64,000 nt of DNA from Pseudomonadota bacterium (GCA_016713725.1 JADJOO010000014.1:62001-126000); one strand, 5' to 3'. Counted from the stretch's first letter, positions 31,741-44,672 are shown. Notes: generated by a model from the letters alone, not told the origin. Numbers and translations: made by a program.

Positions 31741-34700
31741 ATGCTCACCTTCAGCGGCGCTCCCGCGCTATCGGATTTCCGGCTCGACAAGGTCCTGGCG
31801 GCCATCCGTAAACGGGTTGCGTACGTCGAATCGGTCGACACCCGGTACATCCATCTGGTCGAGGCCTCGGTCCCGCTGTCGGCGGAGCAGCGCACCGTCG
31901 TCGAGGCGCTGCTGCGTTACGGCCCGTCGACCCAGGCAGATGACGAGTCGGGGGCACCCGCGGGCAAGTTGCTGCTGGTCGTGCCGCGTTTCGGCACCGT
32001 GTCACCCTGGTCATCGAAGGCGACCGACATCGCCCACGTTTGCGGCCTGGGCGCAGTCACTCGCATCGAGCGCGGCGTCGCCTTTTTCATCGTGTCGTCG
32101 CAGCCGCTGAGCAAGGCCGACTACGCGCAGGTTGCCGCGGTCATTCACGACCGGATGACCGAGGATGTGCTCGATTCGATCGAGGCCGCCGCGGGCCTGT
32201 TCGCGCACCATGCGCCGCAACCGCTTGCGACCGTGCCGGTGCTGGCGCAGGGTCGGGCGGCACTCGAGCGAGCCAATGCCGAACTTGGCCTCGCGCTGTC
32301 CGACGACGAGATCGATTACCTGGTCGCCGCGTTTACCGGGCAGCTGCGGCGCGATCCGAGCGACGTCGAACTCATGATGTTTGCGCAGGCCAACTCCGAG
32401 CACTGCCGGCACAAGATCTTCAACGCGGACTGGATTGTCGACGGCAAGCGCAGCGAGAAATCGCTGTTCGGCATGATCCGCAACACGCATCGGGTCAGCC
32501 CGCAAGGCGTGCTCTCGGCATATCGCGACAACGCGGCCGTCATCGAAGGCTGGCCTGGCCGTCGCTGGTTCGCGCAGGCGGGTGACGGCAATTACGAGGG
32601 CTCGGACGAGTCCATCGACATCCTTATGAAGGTGGAGACGCACAATCACCCGACGGCGATCTCGCCCTTCGCCGGCGCAGCCACCGGTTCCGGCGGCGAG
32701 ATTCGTGACGAAGGCGCGACCGGCCGCGGTTCGAAGCCGAAGGCCGGTCTCGTCGGCTTTTCGGTCTCGAACCTGCGCATCCCCGGCTTCGAGCAGCCCT
32801 GGGAGCAGGACTTCGGCAAGCCCGGGCGCATCGTGTCGGCGCTGCAGATCATGCTCGAGGGCCCGATCGGCGCCGCCGCATTCAACAACGAGTTCGGCCG
32901 GCCCAACATTTACGGCTACTTCCGCACGTTCGAGCAACGGGTCGAAACGCCCGGGCGTTCGCCCCTGCGGGGCTATCACAAGCCGATCATGATCGCGGGC
33001 GGTCTCGGCAACATTCGCCGCTCGCATGTCGAGAAGGCGCCTGTCGTTGCGGGCGCGAAGATCGTCGTGCTCGGCGGCCCGTCGATGCTGATCGGACTCG
33101 GCGGTGGTGCCGCGTCGTCGATGGGCGCAGGTTCCAGCTCGGCGGACCTCGATTTCGCATCGGTACAGCGCGGCAATCCCGAAATGCAGCGTCGCGCGCA
33201 GGAAGTCATCGACGCCTGCTGGGCGATGGCTGACGACAACCCGATCCTGCTCATCCACGACGTCGGTGCCGGCGGGCTCTCCAACGCGATTCCCGAATCA
33301 GTGCACTTCGGCACGACCGGCGGCCGCATCGACCTGCGCAAGATCCTGAGCGACGAGCCAGGCATGTCGCCGCTCGAACTCTGGTGCAACGAATCGCAGG
33401 AGCGCTACGTGCTGGTGATCGCCGCCGAGCAGCTCGCTGCGTTCGGCGCGCTGTGCGATCGCGAGCGATGCCCTTTCGCCGTGGTCGGCGACGTCACGGG
33501 CGATGCGATCCTGCGCGTGGACGATCCGCAGTTCGGCAACGCGCCGGTCGACATGCCGCTCGAGATCCTGCTCGGCAAGCCGCCGAAGATGACGCGCGAC
33601 GCGCAGCGCCTGCCGCACGCCGGTGACGGGTTCTCGGCGGAGGACGTGCCGGACGTGCGCGAGGCCGCGTTGCGCGTGCTGAGCCTGCCGGCCGTCGCGG
33701 ACAAGACGTTCCTGATCACGATCGGTGACCGCTCGGTCGGCGGCATGATCAGTCGAGATCCGCTGGTCGGTCCGTGGCAGGTCGCGGTGAGCGACGTCGC
33801 GGTCACGGTCGCGGATTATTCCTCGACGCACGGCGAGGCGATGGCGATGGGTGAACGCACGCCGCTCGCGTTGCTCGATGCCGCAGCATCGGGTCGCATG
33901 GCCGTCGCCGAGTCTGTCACCAACATCATCGCGGCCGACATCCGACGCATCGAAGACATCCGGCTGTCGGCGAACTGGATGGCCGCCTGCGGCGAACCGG
34001 GAGAGGACGCGGACCTCTATGACACCGTGCACGCGGTGGGCGAAGAATTCTGCCCCGCACTGGGTATCGCGATTCCGGTCGGCAAGGACTCGCTGTCGAT
34101 GAAGACCGCATGGAACGGGACCGATGGCGTACGCAAGGTCGTCTCACCCGTCTCGCTGATCGTTTCGGCGTTCGCGCCGGTCGAGGACGTGCGGCGCACG
34201 CTCACGCCCCAGCTGCGACTCGATCGCGGCGCCACGCGCCTGCTGCTCGTCGATCTGGGGGCCGGTCGCAATCGCCTGGGCGCGTCGTGCCTGGCACAGG
34301 TCTATGGCCGCATCGGGGACGAAGCGCCGGACTGCGATGACGCCGGCCAGTTGCGCGCATTCGTGGGCGCGGTCATCCAGCTGCGAAGCAATGGCCTGAT
34401 ACTCGCGTACCACGATCGTTCGGATGGCGGGCTGTTCGCGACGCTGGCGGAGATGGCGTTCGCCGGGCACTGCGGGCTCGACATCACGTTGGCGGCCGGT
34501 GATCACTCTGCAGTCGTCGCCGAGCTCTTTGCGGAAGAACTGGGGGCTGTGCTGCAGGTCGAGACCCTGCGTCTCGCCGAAGTGCAGGCCGTGCTCGCCG
34601 GCGCGGGCCTGGGCTCGGTGGTGCGCGACCTGGGCACCGCCGAAGCGTTCGATCGCATCGTCATCGCCGACCGTCACGGCAAGTCGGTGCTGGACGCGAC

Positions 34701-35658
34701 GCGCACCGACCTGCGTTCGGCGTGGTCCGAGACCAGCTACCGACTGCAGTTGCTGCGCGACAATCCGGTCTGCGCGCACGAAGAGCGCGAGCAGGTCACG
34801 GATCCGAAGAACCCGGGCCTGTTTGCGACACTCCGATACGACCCAGCCGAGGACATCGCGGCGCCGTACGTACTGCGCGGCGCGCGGCCCGAGATCGCGA
34901 TCCTGCGCGAGCAGGGCGTCAACAGCCAACTGGAGATGGCTGCGGCTTTCGATCGTGCCGGGTTCCGTCCGGCCGACGTGCACATGACCGACCTGATTGC
35001 GGGACGCACGCGGCTCGATCGCTTCAAGGGCGTGGTCGCCTGCGGCGGCTTTTCCTACGGCGACGTGCTCGGCGCCGGCGAGGGCTGGGCGAAATCGATC
35101 CTCTTCAACAGCGCGCTGCGCGAGCAGTTTGCGGCCTTCTTCGCGCGCTCCGACAGCTTCGCGCTCGGCGTCTGCAACGGCTGCCAGATGCTGTCGACGC
35201 TGAAGTCGCTGATTCCGGGTGCCGATCACTGGCCGCGGTTCGTCCGCAATCGTTCGGAGCAGTTCGAAGGCCGCGTGGGCCTGGTCGAAATCCTGCCGAC
35301 GCCCTCGGTCTTCTTCAGCGGCATGGTGGGTTCGGTGCTGCCGATCGCCGTCGCGCACGGCGAAGGGCGCGCGGAGTTCGTGAACGAGGCGGCGGAGCGC
35401 GACTGCACCCACGGCGGGCTGGTGTGCCTGCGCTGGGTGGACAACCACGGGAAAGTTGCTGTGACCTACCCGTCGAACCCGAACGGGTCGCCGGCCGGCA
35501 TCACCGGCCTGACGACGACGGACGGGCGCGCGACGATCCTGATGCCGCACCCCGAGCGCGTGTATCGCACCGTGCAGAACTCGTGGCACCCGGAGAACTG
35601 GGGCGAGGACGGCGGCTGGCTGCGTATGTTCCGCAACGCCCGCGTCTGGGTGGACTGA
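31741..35658 (+). CDS. purL: Phosphoribosylformylglycinamidine synthase
   Basis: 1305 residues from the ATG at 31741, which gives the normal start [20 protein letters not shown]; an in-frame codon at 31705 is less likely. Large single-chain PurL of proteobacteria: N-terminal PurS-like part, ATP-binding domains ([35 protein letters not shown]) and C-terminal glutamine amidotransferase domain with the nucleophile in [12 protein letters not shown] and catalytic His in MPHPERVYR. Converts FGAR to FGAM in purine synthesis. Uninterrupted over 3.9 kb, in contrast to its neighbours. Stop TGA at 35656-35658 runs straight into a G-rich repeat. Confidence 0.97.
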   Translation: MLTFSGAPALSDFRLDKVLAAIRKRVAYVESVDTRYIHLVEASVPLSAEQRTVVEALLRYGPSTQADDESGAPAGKLLLVVPRFGTVSPWSSKATDIAHVCGLGAVTRIERGVAFFIVSSQPLSKADYAQVAAVIHDRMTEDVLDSIEAAAGLFAHHAPQPLATVPVLAQGRAALERANAELGLALSDDEIDYLVAAFTGQLRRDPSDVELMMFAQANSEHCRHKIFNADWIVDGKRSEKSLFGMIRNTHRVSPQGVLSAYRDNAAVIEGWPGRRWFAQAGDGNYEGSDESIDILMKVETHNHPTAISPFAGAATGSGGEIRDEGATGRGSKPKAGLVGFSVSNLRIPGFEQPWEQDFGKPGRIVSALQIMLEGPIGAAAFNNEFGRPNIYGYFRTFEQRVETPGRSPLRGYHKPIMIAGGLGNIRRSHVEKAPVVAGAKIVVLGGPSMLIGLGGGAASSMGAGSSSADLDFASVQRGNPEMQRRAQEVIDACWAMADDNPILLIHDVGAGGLSNAIPESVHFGTTGGRIDLRKILSDEPGMSPLELWCNESQERYVLVIAAEQLAAFGALCDRERCPFAVVGDVTGDAILRVDDPQFGNAPVDMPLEILLGKPPKMTRDAQRLPHAGDGFSAEDVPDVREAALRVLSLPAVADKTFLITIGDRSVGGMISRDPLVGPWQVAVSDVAVTVADYSSTHGEAMAMGERTPLALLDAAASGRMAVAESVTNIIAADIRRIEDIRLSANWMAACGEPGEDADLYDTVHAVGEEFCPALGIAIPVGKDSLSMKTAWNGTDGVRKVVSPVSLIVSAFAPVEDVRRTLTPQLRLDRGATRLLLVDLGAGRNRLGASCLAQVYGRIGDEAPDCDDAGQLRAFVGAVIQLRSNGLILAYHDRSDGGLFATLAEMAFAGHCGLDITLAAGDHSAVVAELFAEELGAVLQVETLRLAEVQAVLAGAGLGSVVRDLGTAEAFDRIVIADRHGKSVLDATRTDLRSAWSETSYRLQLLRDNPVCAHEEREQVTDPKNPGLFATLRYDPAEDIAAPYVLRGARPEIAILREQGVNSQLEMAAAFDRAGFRPADVHMTDLIAGRTRLDRFKGVVACGGFSYGDVLGAGEGWAKSILFNSALREQFAAFFARSDSFALGVCNGCQMLSTLKSLIPGADHWPRFVRNRSEQFEGRVGLVEILPTPSVFFSGMVGSVLPIAVAHGEGRAEFVNEAAERDCTHGGLVCLRWVDNHGKVAVTYPSNPNGSPAGITGLTTTDGRATILMPHPERVYRTVQNSWHPENWGEDGGWLRMFRNARVWVD

Positions 35659-35807
35659 GGGGAGGGAAGGATAAGTGATTAGGAAGTAGGAGTAGTGAGT
35701 AGGGAGGGTTGTGAGTTGCGTAGTCTGTTAGCCGCATGCGTGCTGACGCCTCGCGATCTCCTCCTGCCTCCAATCATCCTCCCCTTCCTCCAACCCCTCA
35801 CTACTCA
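35656..35807. repeat. Mirrored G-rich/C-rich repeat pair between purL and a convergent gene
   Basis: Starting at the purL stop the plus strand reads GGGGAGGGAAGGATAAGTG then AGGAAGTAGGAGTAGTGAG. Starting at the stop of the opposite gene, the minus strand reads GTAGTGAGGGGTTGGAGGA and GGGGAGG. The two arms are similar to each other in inverted orientation (both contain AGTAGTGAG) and enclose about 40 bases of ordinary sequence. Same layout as the junctions near 51.5 and 62.7 kb. Confidence 0.75.
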
Positions 35808-36518
35808 CTCTCTGGCGGCGCGCCCGATGGGCGTGATCTTGTCGAGCGATTCGTCGGCGAAGAACTTCCGCACCATCATTGCCTGCTGCAGCTTGCCCTT
35901 GCGCACGTAGGCTTGATACAGCATGTCCTTGGCGAGTTCGAGCAGCACGCCGGCCTCGTTCGCATTCAATTCAGGCCACTGCGGCGAGGGATCCGCATCG
36001 CTGCTGAACAACACTTTTTTCACGATGCTGAACGTTTCGTTGTCGATCTCGGCCATCTCGCGTGCCTCGCGAGCCTGCTCGAAGATGCGCAGCCTGCCGT
36101 TTTCGCCGAGGTCCTGGAATGCCGCCTGTGCCGTGCGGCGGCACATCGAGGCGAAGGCATTGAAGTGGCCGGACGAGTAACAGCCGAGGGCTTCGCGGAA
36201 CAGCCGCTCGACGTTCTCGGGCAGGTAGGTGAAGTTGAACTTCTCCTTCGCGCGCTCGAGCTCGACGAAGTTGTTCGCGAATTCGACGCGATTGGCCGCG
36301 TACATCTTGACGGCGAACCTGAGAAAGATCGGCGCGCTGCACGAATCACAGCGATAGACGATGCCCACGTGATTGGGGCGGCTCGCGACGAGCTCGGAGT
36401 ACTGCGGGATCGAGACCGCAGTGATGTGTGAATACACCTGGCAGTGCGGGCACGACAGGGCCAGGATGCGTTCCTGGTCGTGGTGCAGGCGACTGCTGGA
36501 ATCGACGTAGACGGACAT
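35805..36518 (-). CDS. DUF4145-like protein with N-terminal zinc ribbon
   Basis: 237 residues, intact. Two CxxC pairs (SCPHCQV at residues about 22-28 and RCDSCSAP about 56-62) form a probable zinc ribbon. A helical domain follows (NVERLFREALGCYSSGHFNA, SMCRRTAQAAFQDLG) that resembles DUF4145, in which a surface helix carries an R-x-x-x-E/A pattern. Function unknown; related domains occur in restriction and defence proteins but also in isolated genes. Converges on purL through the G-rich repeat. Six bases separate its start from the next minus-strand gene's end. Confidence 0.6.
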   Translation of the reverse strand: MSVYVDSSSRLHHDQERILALSCPHCQVYSHITAVSIPQYSELVASRPNHVGIVYRCDSCSAPIFLRFAVKMYAANRVEFANNFVELERAKEKFNFTYLPENVERLFREALGCYSSGHFNAFASMCRRTAQAAFQDLGENGRLRIFEQAREAREMAEIDNETFSIVKKVLFSSDADPSPQWPELNANEAGVLLELAKDMLYQAYVRKGKLQQAMMVRKFFADESLDKITPIGRAARE

Positions 36519-36524
36519 CTTTGC

Positions 36525-37265
36525 TCAGCCTTTGGTCCGAGTCTTGTCGCCGCCAGTGTAGCGCATCGCCTTTGCGGCCGCTTCGTTCGCCGGGCGCGCG
36601 TCGAGCACGGCCTCGGCCTGGCCCGGTGCCCGGGTCATGGAAACTTCGTACCGGGCGCCGCCCGCCAGCGGCCGCCAGGGTCCGTAGGCGTGGCGGGCGT
36701 CGACGTGAGCTTTCCACCCCGAATCGGTCCGGGCCTGTGCCCAGATGTCTTCACCCGCTTCTTCCTCGTCGCTCAGGGCAAAACTGCCGGGGACGAGGCG
36801 GGAAGGAGCGGGTGCGCCCGCAGGGGCCGCAGCGGGCGAGGGTGTGGCGGCCGGTTCCGTGCGCAGGTAACGGCCGCTCAGCCGGTCCAGCCTGAAGCTG
36901 TCGGGCAACCCCAGCTCCGCCGCAAGGCCGGTCCAGACGAGCGTGCGCACGTCGAGGCGCCATTCGTCGCCCGACATCTCGAATACCTGCATGTGGCCCG
37001 CGGGCAGCCGCGTGAGCGTGACCCGGTACGCGCCGGGCCCGGTCTGTTCGCAATGGACCTGTGCGATGAGGGCCTTTGGCTGCATCGACTCGTAGGTCTG
37101 CAGATGCAGGACGGGCGGCCAGAGTCGATTGGCGACGAGCAGGAGCAGGATCGCAACCACAAGGTTGCCGGCAGCGGCCCACGGCCGGTGCGCGAGCCAT
37201 CGGCTCAGGCTCAGGAGCAGGGCCAGCAGGCCGAAGGCGACGCAGAGCGCGATGACCCCCAGCAT
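36525..37265 (-). CDS. Membrane-anchored protein of unknown function
   Basis: 246 residues, intact. Two N-terminal membrane helices (LGVIALCVAFGLLALLL and NLVVAILLLLVAN), then a periplasmic beta-rich domain (YESMQPKALIAQVHCEQTGP, FEMSGDEWRLDVRTLVW, SGRYLRTEP), a Pro/Ala-rich linker, and a C-terminal stretch with LSDEEEAGEDIWAQ. Similar proteins in gammaproteobacteria are sometimes labelled multidrug-pump related, but no transporter fold is present. Twelve bases downstream of hutH on the same strand. Confidence 0.65.
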   Translation of the reverse strand: MLGVIALCVAFGLLALLLSLSRWLAHRPWAAAGNLVVAILLLLVANRLWPPVLHLQTYESMQPKALIAQVHCEQTGPGAYRVTLTRLPAGHMQVFEMSGDEWRLDVRTLVWTGLAAELGLPDSFRLDRLSGRYLRTEPAATPSPAAAPAGAPAPSRLVPGSFALSDEEEAGEDIWAQARTDSGWKAHVDARHAYGPWRPLAGGARYEVSMTRAPGQAEAVLDARPANEAAAKAMRYTGGDKTRTKG

Positions 37266-37277
37266 GCCGGCCTGCGC

Positions 37278-38806
37278 TCAGCCGGCCGGAATGAGCGAGG
37301 TGAGCTCGCCCGAGTCGACGAGGCGGGCGAGGTTCGCGATGTCGCGATCGAGTCGATGGTCGTCCGGCTGGTACGACACGTGTGTTCGCACCGCGGCATG
37401 CACGCGCTGCAGTTCCGCCGTGGTGGTGAGCGGGTGCAGCGAGTCGAGCGCGTGGGCGGCGGCGAGCAATTCGATGCCCAGCACGCGCGAAGTGTTGTCG
37501 CAGATCCTGGCGAGCTTGCGGCCCGCCCACGCCGCCATGCTCACGTGATCCTCCTGGCCCGCGGACGTCGGCAGGCTGCCCACCGAGGCCGGGTGCGCGT
37601 ACGTCTTGTTCCCGGAGACGAGCGCGGCTGCCGTGACGTGCGCGATCATGAAGCCCGACTCGAGCCCGGGTTCGGTCGTGAGGAACATGTTGAGGTTCGG
37701 GTTGACGCGGCGATCGAGCAGGTCGATGCGTCGCTCGGACGTGCTGGCGAGTTCCGCGACGGCGATCGCCAGGAAATCACTGATGAACCCGATCGGCTCA
37801 GCATGGAAGTTGCCGCCGGACAGCACGTCCTCGCCGAAGATCAGCGGGTTGTCGGAGACGCCGTTGATGGCCGCGCCGAGCATGTCACGCGCGTGGCACA
37901 ACGTATGCTCGACCGCCCCGAACACCTGTGGCATGCAGCGCACCGCGTAAGGATCCTGCACACGCTCGCAGTTCTCGTGGCTGCGACGGATCTCGCTGTC
38001 GGAATCCAGCAGCGAACGGATGCGCCGCGCGGCGTCGATCTGGCCAGGCAGTCGGCTCGCCTGCTGGATGCGGTCGTCGAAAGGTGCGTGGCTGCCTGCC
38101 AGTCCTTCCACCGTCATTGCGCAGCAAACCACGGATGCGTCGAGCAGCGACTCGGCGCGGAACAGGCCGTCGAGGGCCAGCGACAGGCTCAGCTGCGTGC
38201 CGTTGAGCAGCGCCAGGCCTTCCTTCGCCTGCAGTTCGAGCGGCGCGACGCCGGCCGCGTGCAGCACATCGATGCCAGCGAGGGTCCGCCGGTCTGCGGC
38301 GGCGACCGCGGCCGGCACCGTCGCTTCTCCCTCACCGATCAAAGCCAGCGTCAGGTGCGCCAGGGGCGCGAGATCACCAGAGGCGCCGACGGATCCTTGC
38401 GCGGGAATCACAGGCAGGACATCGGTATTGAGCAGGGCGAGGAGGGTATCGACGACGAGCGGGCGCACACCGGAGAAACCCGCCGCCAGGTTGTTCGCCT
38501 TGAGCAGCAGCATGCGTCGTACCAGCGCGGCCGGGAGCGGTTCGCCCACGCCGCACGCATGGCTGCGCACGAGGTTGAGCTGCAGCTTCTTCGTCTTCTG
38601 CGCCGGGATCACGCGGTTGGCGAACGCGCCGAAGCCCGTGTTGATGCCGTACGCGGTCCGTCCTGAGTTCACCGTCGCGACGACGGTGGCCTCTGACGCC
38701 CGCATGCGTGCGCGAGCCGCATCCGCCAGCTCGACCACCGGGCGCTCGCGCTCGAACCGCCGGAGTTGTTCGAGCGTGAGCGAGCACCGTCAATGGTGAG
38801 CCGGGT

Positions 38807-38814
<8 letters not shown>
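37278..38814 (-). CDS. hutH: Histidine ammonia-lyase (indel in the first codons)
   Basis: Converts L-histidine to urocanate. The MIO prosthetic group forms from the A-S-G in GSVGASGDLAPLAH. Other family blocks: YGINTGFGAFAN, QLNLVRSHACGVGEPL, LLNGTQLS, YAVRCMPQVFGAV, SDNPLIFGEDVLSGGNFH, GLESGFMIAHVTAAALVS and SAGQEDHVSMAAWAGRK. The long frame opens at a GTG (38738). The usual N-terminus LTLEQLRRFERERPVVELAD is readable just upstream if one extra G near 38784 is removed, giving ATG 38814 and 512 residues, the normal length. That start overlaps the ettA stop by 8 bases. No other hut gene is adjacent. Confidence 0.93.
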
Positions 38815-40474
<1,660 letters not shown>

Positions 40475-40610
40475 TGGGAAGGATTGCGCTCGTCGTCCGG
40501 CGGACTCGAAAAAGGTCGGCAATTATCGGTCACCCGGGGCACTGGACGCTACCGTTGCGACAGGGGTGCTGCTAGGCTTGACACCAGTCCGTTGCCGGGG
40601 CCCACGCCGC

Positions 40611-41570
40611 TTGACGCAGTCCGATCCGCTGCCGGTGCTGATGGTGGCCAGTGACGGCCTGAGCCGTTATGGCTTCGGCGACGGTCATCCCTTCGGGCCT
40701 GACCGGCAGGAGGCCTTCCTGCGCGAGATGCGCCGCAGTCCAGCTTATCGGCAGTTGCGCATCGTCGACCCGCGCGTGGCTGACCGCGACGAGCTGGAAT
40801 CGTTTCATCGCAGCGAGTACGTGGACCTCGTCGTCCAGAAATCCGCGACAGGCCGCGGCTACCTCGACGTCGGCGACACGCCGGCCTCGAAGGGCATCTT
40901 CGAGGCGGCCAGCCTGGTCGTGGGCGGCACTCTGCTGGCGGTCGAAGAAATCATGGGTGGCCGCGCGCGACGCGGCTTCATTCCCATCGCAGGCCTGCAC
41001 CACGCTTCCCGTGCGCATGCCGCCGGCTTCTGCGTGTTCAACGACTGCGGCATCGTCATCGAGTTGCTGCGCAGACGACATGGGCTGCGTCGCATCGCCT
41101 ACGTCGACATCGACGCGCACCATGGCGACGGCGTGTTCTACGGGTTCGAATCAGATCCGGACGCGCTCTTTGCGGACATCCACGAGGATGGACGGCACCT
41201 GTATCCGGGCACCGGTGCTGCGAACGAGACCGGCAAAGGCAGCGCGGCCGGCACGAAGCTCAACCTGCCGTTGCCGCCGGGCGCCGGCGACGAAGATTTT
41301 CACCGCGAGTGGCTGAAAGTCGAGGAGTACCTGCGGCAGGCGCAGCCGGAGTTCATCCTGCTCCAATGCGGTGCCGACAGCCTGGAAGGCGATCCCATCA
41401 CGCATCTCGCCTTCAGCGAGGAAGCGCACGCACACGCGGCCGCGTCCGTGTGTCGCATCGCCGATGAAATCGGGCACGGTCGCGTGCTCGCGATGGGTGG
41501 CGGCGGATACAACCGGCAGAACCTCGCTCGCGCGTGGACACGAGTTGTCGAGGCCCTCGTCGCGAGCTAG
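40611..41570 (+). CDS. Histone-deacetylase-superfamily (AcuC-like) zinc hydrolase
   Basis: Around 319 residues. GLHHASRAHAAGFCVFND supplies the catalytic His pair, YVDIDAHHGDGVFYG the zinc-binding Asp and His, and LQCGADSLEGDP the second Asp, all in family order. AMGGGGYNRQNLARAW closes the site. Members deacetylate acetyl-lysine, acetylated polyamines or acetoin-type substrates. Start uncertain: ATG 40641 would cut the first beta strand (LPVLMVASDG), so the TTG at 40611 is preferred. Divergent from ettA and separated by only 5 bases from the convergent cytochrome/barrel gene. Confidence 0.88.
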   Translation: MTQSDPLPVLMVASDGLSRYGFGDGHPFGPDRQEAFLREMRRSPAYRQLRIVDPRVADRDELESFHRSEYVDLVVQKSATGRGYLDVGDTPASKGIFEAASLVVGGTLLAVEEIMGGRARRGFIPIAGLHHASRAHAAGFCVFNDCGIVIELLRRRHGLRRIAYVDIDAHHGDGVFYGFESDPDALFADIHEDGRHLYPGTGAANETGKGSAAGTKLNLPLPPGAGDEDFHREWLKVEEYLRQAQPEFILLQCGADSLEGDPITHLAFSEEAHAHAAASVCRIADEIGHGRVLAMGGGGYNRQNLARAWTRVVEALVAS

Positions 41571-41575
41571 CTTCC

Positions 41576-42682
41576 CTAGCGCCAGCCCTTGAAGAAACTG
41601 CCGTCGGCGAAGTCCCAGAGCAGGCTCAGGTGCCAGCGCGTGTCGTAGGACTGGTCGCTGAGCGGAATCTCCGCGCCCAGGCTCAGTGCCACGTGCGCGC
41701 CACGGGTGAGTCCGAAACGCAATTGTGGCACCACGGTCCACTGTACCGAGTCGCCACCGTCGTCTTCGAAAGGCACCGCCGCGGTGAACTCCAGTGCGGG
41801 GAAGACCCGCCGCGGCCATTTGGTCCAGCGGTAGTGCACGACGCCAGCGAACTCGGCCTCGCCGGTGTCCACGTCGTCCACCGGGAGAATCAAGCGTGCG
41901 CTCGACTGGAACATCCAGCGCTCGTCGAAGAGCCGGCCGTAGGCGAGGTACGGGATGACCTCATCGGACGCGTCGCCGTCGGTCGGGAAGGCGACGACCA
42001 CGGCGCCCGACAGGATCGAACGCCGGGCGAGGTTCCAGTGCAGTACCGTCTTGGCGCCGACCTCGACTTCGGTGATCTCGGCGTCCGTGCCATCGTCTTC
42101 ATGGATGACCTCGACGACACCCATCGAGCGTTTGCCGAAGCGCTTCTCGATCTCGAGCACGTTGCGCCAGACGTCGGCGCCGTCGCGTTCGGTCAACCGT
42201 GATTTCCAGACGATCTCGTCCTCGGGGAAGGCCTTCTTGGTGCGGATCGGCAGGAAGAAGTTGAGTTCGCCGGGTGGATAGGATGCGCTGCCAGGTGCCA
42301 GCGTCTTCGCGTAAGCGACGACATTGCGGATCTGCTGCTCATCGAGCGCAGCCACCTGCGAGGGCATCGTGGCCGACAACCCCAGCGCCTGGCCGCCGTG
42401 CGTGACGACGATCTGCCAATCCTCGGCGGGTTCGCGGCTGTTGAACAGCGGGTCGGACAGGTCGGCAGGTTGGGGGTCCAGCGCCTTGACGGTCGGATTC
42501 TCCGGGTCGGGGCGCCCCGTGGGGCCGTGGCAGGCGGCGCAGACGCTCTCGAACGTCTGGCGGCCGGCCTCGAGGTCTGGAGCGGGTTCTGCGATGGCCA
42601 GGGCGGGTAGCACAAGGGCGGCCAAGCCAGGCAGCGCTGCAGCGAGCAAGCGGGCGAGCATCGTGCTTCGTGGCGCATTCAT
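41576..42682 (-). CDS. Fusion of cytochrome c and outer-membrane beta-barrel-like domain
   Basis: 368 residues, intact. Signal peptide at residues about 8-31 (LLAAALPGLAALVLPALA). Cytochrome c domain from about 36 to 130: haem motif CAACH in FESVCAACHGPTGRP, and an axial Met in GLSATMPSQVAALDEQQ. From about 150 to the end there are alternating polar/hydrophobic strands with aromatic ends (VLHWNLARRSILSGAVVVAF, ARLILPVDDVDTGEAEF, AALEFTAAVPF-like), ending DFADGSFFKGWR, as in a transporter-type outer-membrane barrel. The combination implies a haem tethered at the periplasmic face of the outer membrane. Function not known to me. Confidence 0.78.
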   Translation of the reverse strand: MNAPRSTMLARLLAAALPGLAALVLPALAIAEPAPDLEAGRQTFESVCAACHGPTGRPDPENPTVKALDPQPADLSDPLFNSREPAEDWQIVVTHGGQALGLSATMPSQVAALDEQQIRNVVAYAKTLAPGSASYPPGELNFFLPIRTKKAFPEDEIVWKSRLTERDGADVWRNVLEIEKRFGKRSMGVVEVIHEDDGTDAEITEVEVGAKTVLHWNLARRSILSGAVVVAFPTDGDASDEVIPYLAYGRLFDERWMFQSSARLILPVDDVDTGEAEFAGVVHYRWTKWPRRVFPALEFTAAVPFEDDGGDSVQWTVVPQLRFGLTRGAHVALSLGAEIPLSDQSYDTRWHLSLLWDFADGSFFKGWR

Positions 42683-42811
42683 CGCAGCTTTACCTTTGGG
42701 GGCTCCGGACGACGGGGAACCTCGTCGTCACCCTAGCGCCACCGATGGACACGCGCGCTCGGTAGTTTCCGTGATCAGCTACAATTGCGCGTCCCCGACC
42801 GTGGAGAGCAC

Positions 42812-44065
42812 ATGTTTCCCGCCAGCATGACTATCGCCGGGTTCGATCCCGAACTCGCGGCTGCGATCGATCACGAGCGCGTCCGCCAGGAAGATCACAT
42901 CGAGCTGATCGCTTCCGAGAACTACGCCAGTCCGCGCGTGCTGGAGGCCCAGGGTTCCGTGCTCACCAACAAGTACGCCGAAGGCTATCCCGGCAAGCGC
43001 TATTACGGCGGATGTGAATACGTCGACATCGCCGAGCAGTTGGCGATCGACCGCGCGAAGAAGCTCTTCGGCGCCGCGTACGCCAACGTCCAGCCGCACT
43101 CCGGTTCGCAGGCGAACGCCGCCGCGTTCCTCGCGCTGATGAAGCCGGGTGACACGCTGCTCGGCATGAGCCTCGACCACGGCGGCCACCTCACGCACGG
43201 CGCCAAGGTCAACTTCTCCGGCAAGATCTTCAATGCCGTGCAGTACGGGCTCGATCCGGCCACCGGCGCGATCGACTACGCGCAGGTCGAACGCCTGGCG
43301 CAGGAGCACAAGCCGAAGATGATCATCGCGGGCTTTTCCGCCTATTCGCGCATCCTCGACTTTCCGCGCTTCCGTCAGATCGCCGATGCCGTAGGCGCAT
43401 ATTTCCTCTGCGACATGGCGCACGTCGCCGGTCTGGTTGCGGCGGGCGTCTACCCCAATCCGGTGCCCCTGGCCGACGTCGTCACGACCACGACGCACAA
43501 GACGCTGCGCGGCCCGCGCGGCGGCCTGATCCTCGCGCGCGAAAACGACGAGATCACCAGGAAGCTCAACTCGATGATTTTCCCGGGCACCCAGGGCGGC
43601 CCGCTGATGCACGTCATCGCGGCCAAGGCCGTGGCATTCCTCGAAGCGATGCAGCCGGAGTTCGTGGACTACCAGAAACAGGTGGTCGCCAACGCGCGCG
43701 AGATGTGCAATGTCTTCCAGCAGCGCGGCATCAAGATCGTTTCCGGCGGCACCGACAACCACCTGTTCCTGGTCGACCTGTCCGACAAGGACGTGACGGG
43801 CAAGGAAGCAGACGCCGCGCTTGGCCGCGCGCACATCACGGTGAACAAGAATTCGGTGCCGAACGATCCGCGCACGCCGATGGTGACCAGCGGCATCCGT
43901 ATCGGCACGCCGGCGGTCACGACGCGCGGTTTCAAGGAAGCCGAGGTCGCACAGCTCGCGCACTGGATCGCGGACGTCCTCGAACTCGACCGACGACACC
44001 GTGATCGCGAAGACGCGCGCAGCGGTTGTGGAAGCTTGCCGCCGCTTCCCGGTCTACGGGCGCTG
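42812..44065 (+). CDS. glyA: Serine hydroxymethyltransferase (indel near 43985)
   Basis: Interconverts serine and glycine with tetrahydrofolate. The ATG at 42812 is preceded by GGAGAG. PLP-lysine is K230 in [14 protein letters not shown]; other blocks are [41 protein letters not shown] and [14 protein letters not shown]. After WIADVLEL the frame shifts by an indel; the expected tail [20 protein letters not shown] then PVYGR ends at TGA 44063-44065, giving 417 residues. A TACAAT -10-like hexamer lies at 42780-42785. Upstream of nrdR on the same strand. Confidence 0.95.
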
Positions 44066-44105
44066 ATCGACCGCCGGATGGGCAGGAAAGGCAGGAGACC
44101 CTCCG

Positions 44106-44660
44106 GTGTACTGTCCTTTTTGTTCATTCGAAGAAACCAAGGTCATCGACTCGCGACTGTCGGGCGAAGGCGAGCAGGTGCGGCGGCGGCGCGAGTGCCT
44201 GCGCTGCGGCGAACGTTTCACGACGTTCGAGTCCGCCGAGCTGCTGATGCCGCGCGTCGTGAAGAGCGACGCCACGCGTGAACCATTCGACGAAGCAAAG
44301 CTGCGTTCCGGCATGGTGAAGGCGCTGGAGAAACGGCCTGTCGCGATCGAAGCCGTCGACGCCGCCGTGAATCACGTCTGCCACAAGCTGCGCACGCTCG
44401 GCGAGCGCGAAGTGCCGGCCCGGCTGATCGGCGAACTCGTGATGGACGAGCTGCATCAGCTCGATGAGGTGGCATACGTGCGCTTCGCCTCCGTCTACCG
44501 CAGCTTCCAGGACGTCGACGCGTTTCGCGAGGAGATCGACAAGTTGCGGCATCGGCGGCCTCGGTCGGCCGAAGAGCTGCAGCTCGGGCTCTGGACCGGC
44601 GCCGATGCGCCGCTGTCGGTAGCACCAGTGTCGGGCAGCAACCCGCCCGGCAAGAAATAG
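44106..44660 (+). CDS. nrdR: Transcriptional repressor NrdR
   Basis: Starts at GTG 44106 (MYCPFC). Zinc ribbon Cys3, Cys6, Cys31 and Cys34 (CPFC and [12 protein letters not shown]), then an ATP-cone domain ([36 protein letters not shown]). It represses ribonucleotide reductase genes in response to dATP/ATP through paired NrdR boxes. 184 residues, a little longer than usual because of a C-terminal extension ([14 protein letters not shown]). First in the rib operon order typical of gammaproteobacteria. Confidence 0.95.
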   Translation: MYCPFCSFEETKVIDSRLSGEGEQVRRRRECLRCGERFTTFESAELLMPRVVKSDATREPFDEAKLRSGMVKALEKRPVAIEAVDAAVNHVCHKLRTLGEREVPARLIGELVMDELHQLDEVAYVRFASVYRSFQDVDAFREEIDKLRHRRPRSAEELQLGLWTGADAPLSVAPVSGSNPPGKK

Positions 44661-44672
44661 ATTGAACCCCGC

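Noticed and set aside
34144..35589. A 481-residue minus-strand frame within purL
   Set aside because: Antisense of the conserved PurL amidotransferase region.
36444..38666. A 740-residue plus-strand frame across hutH
   Set aside because: Opposite strand of hutH, whose conserved blocks are unmistakable; low-complexity composition.
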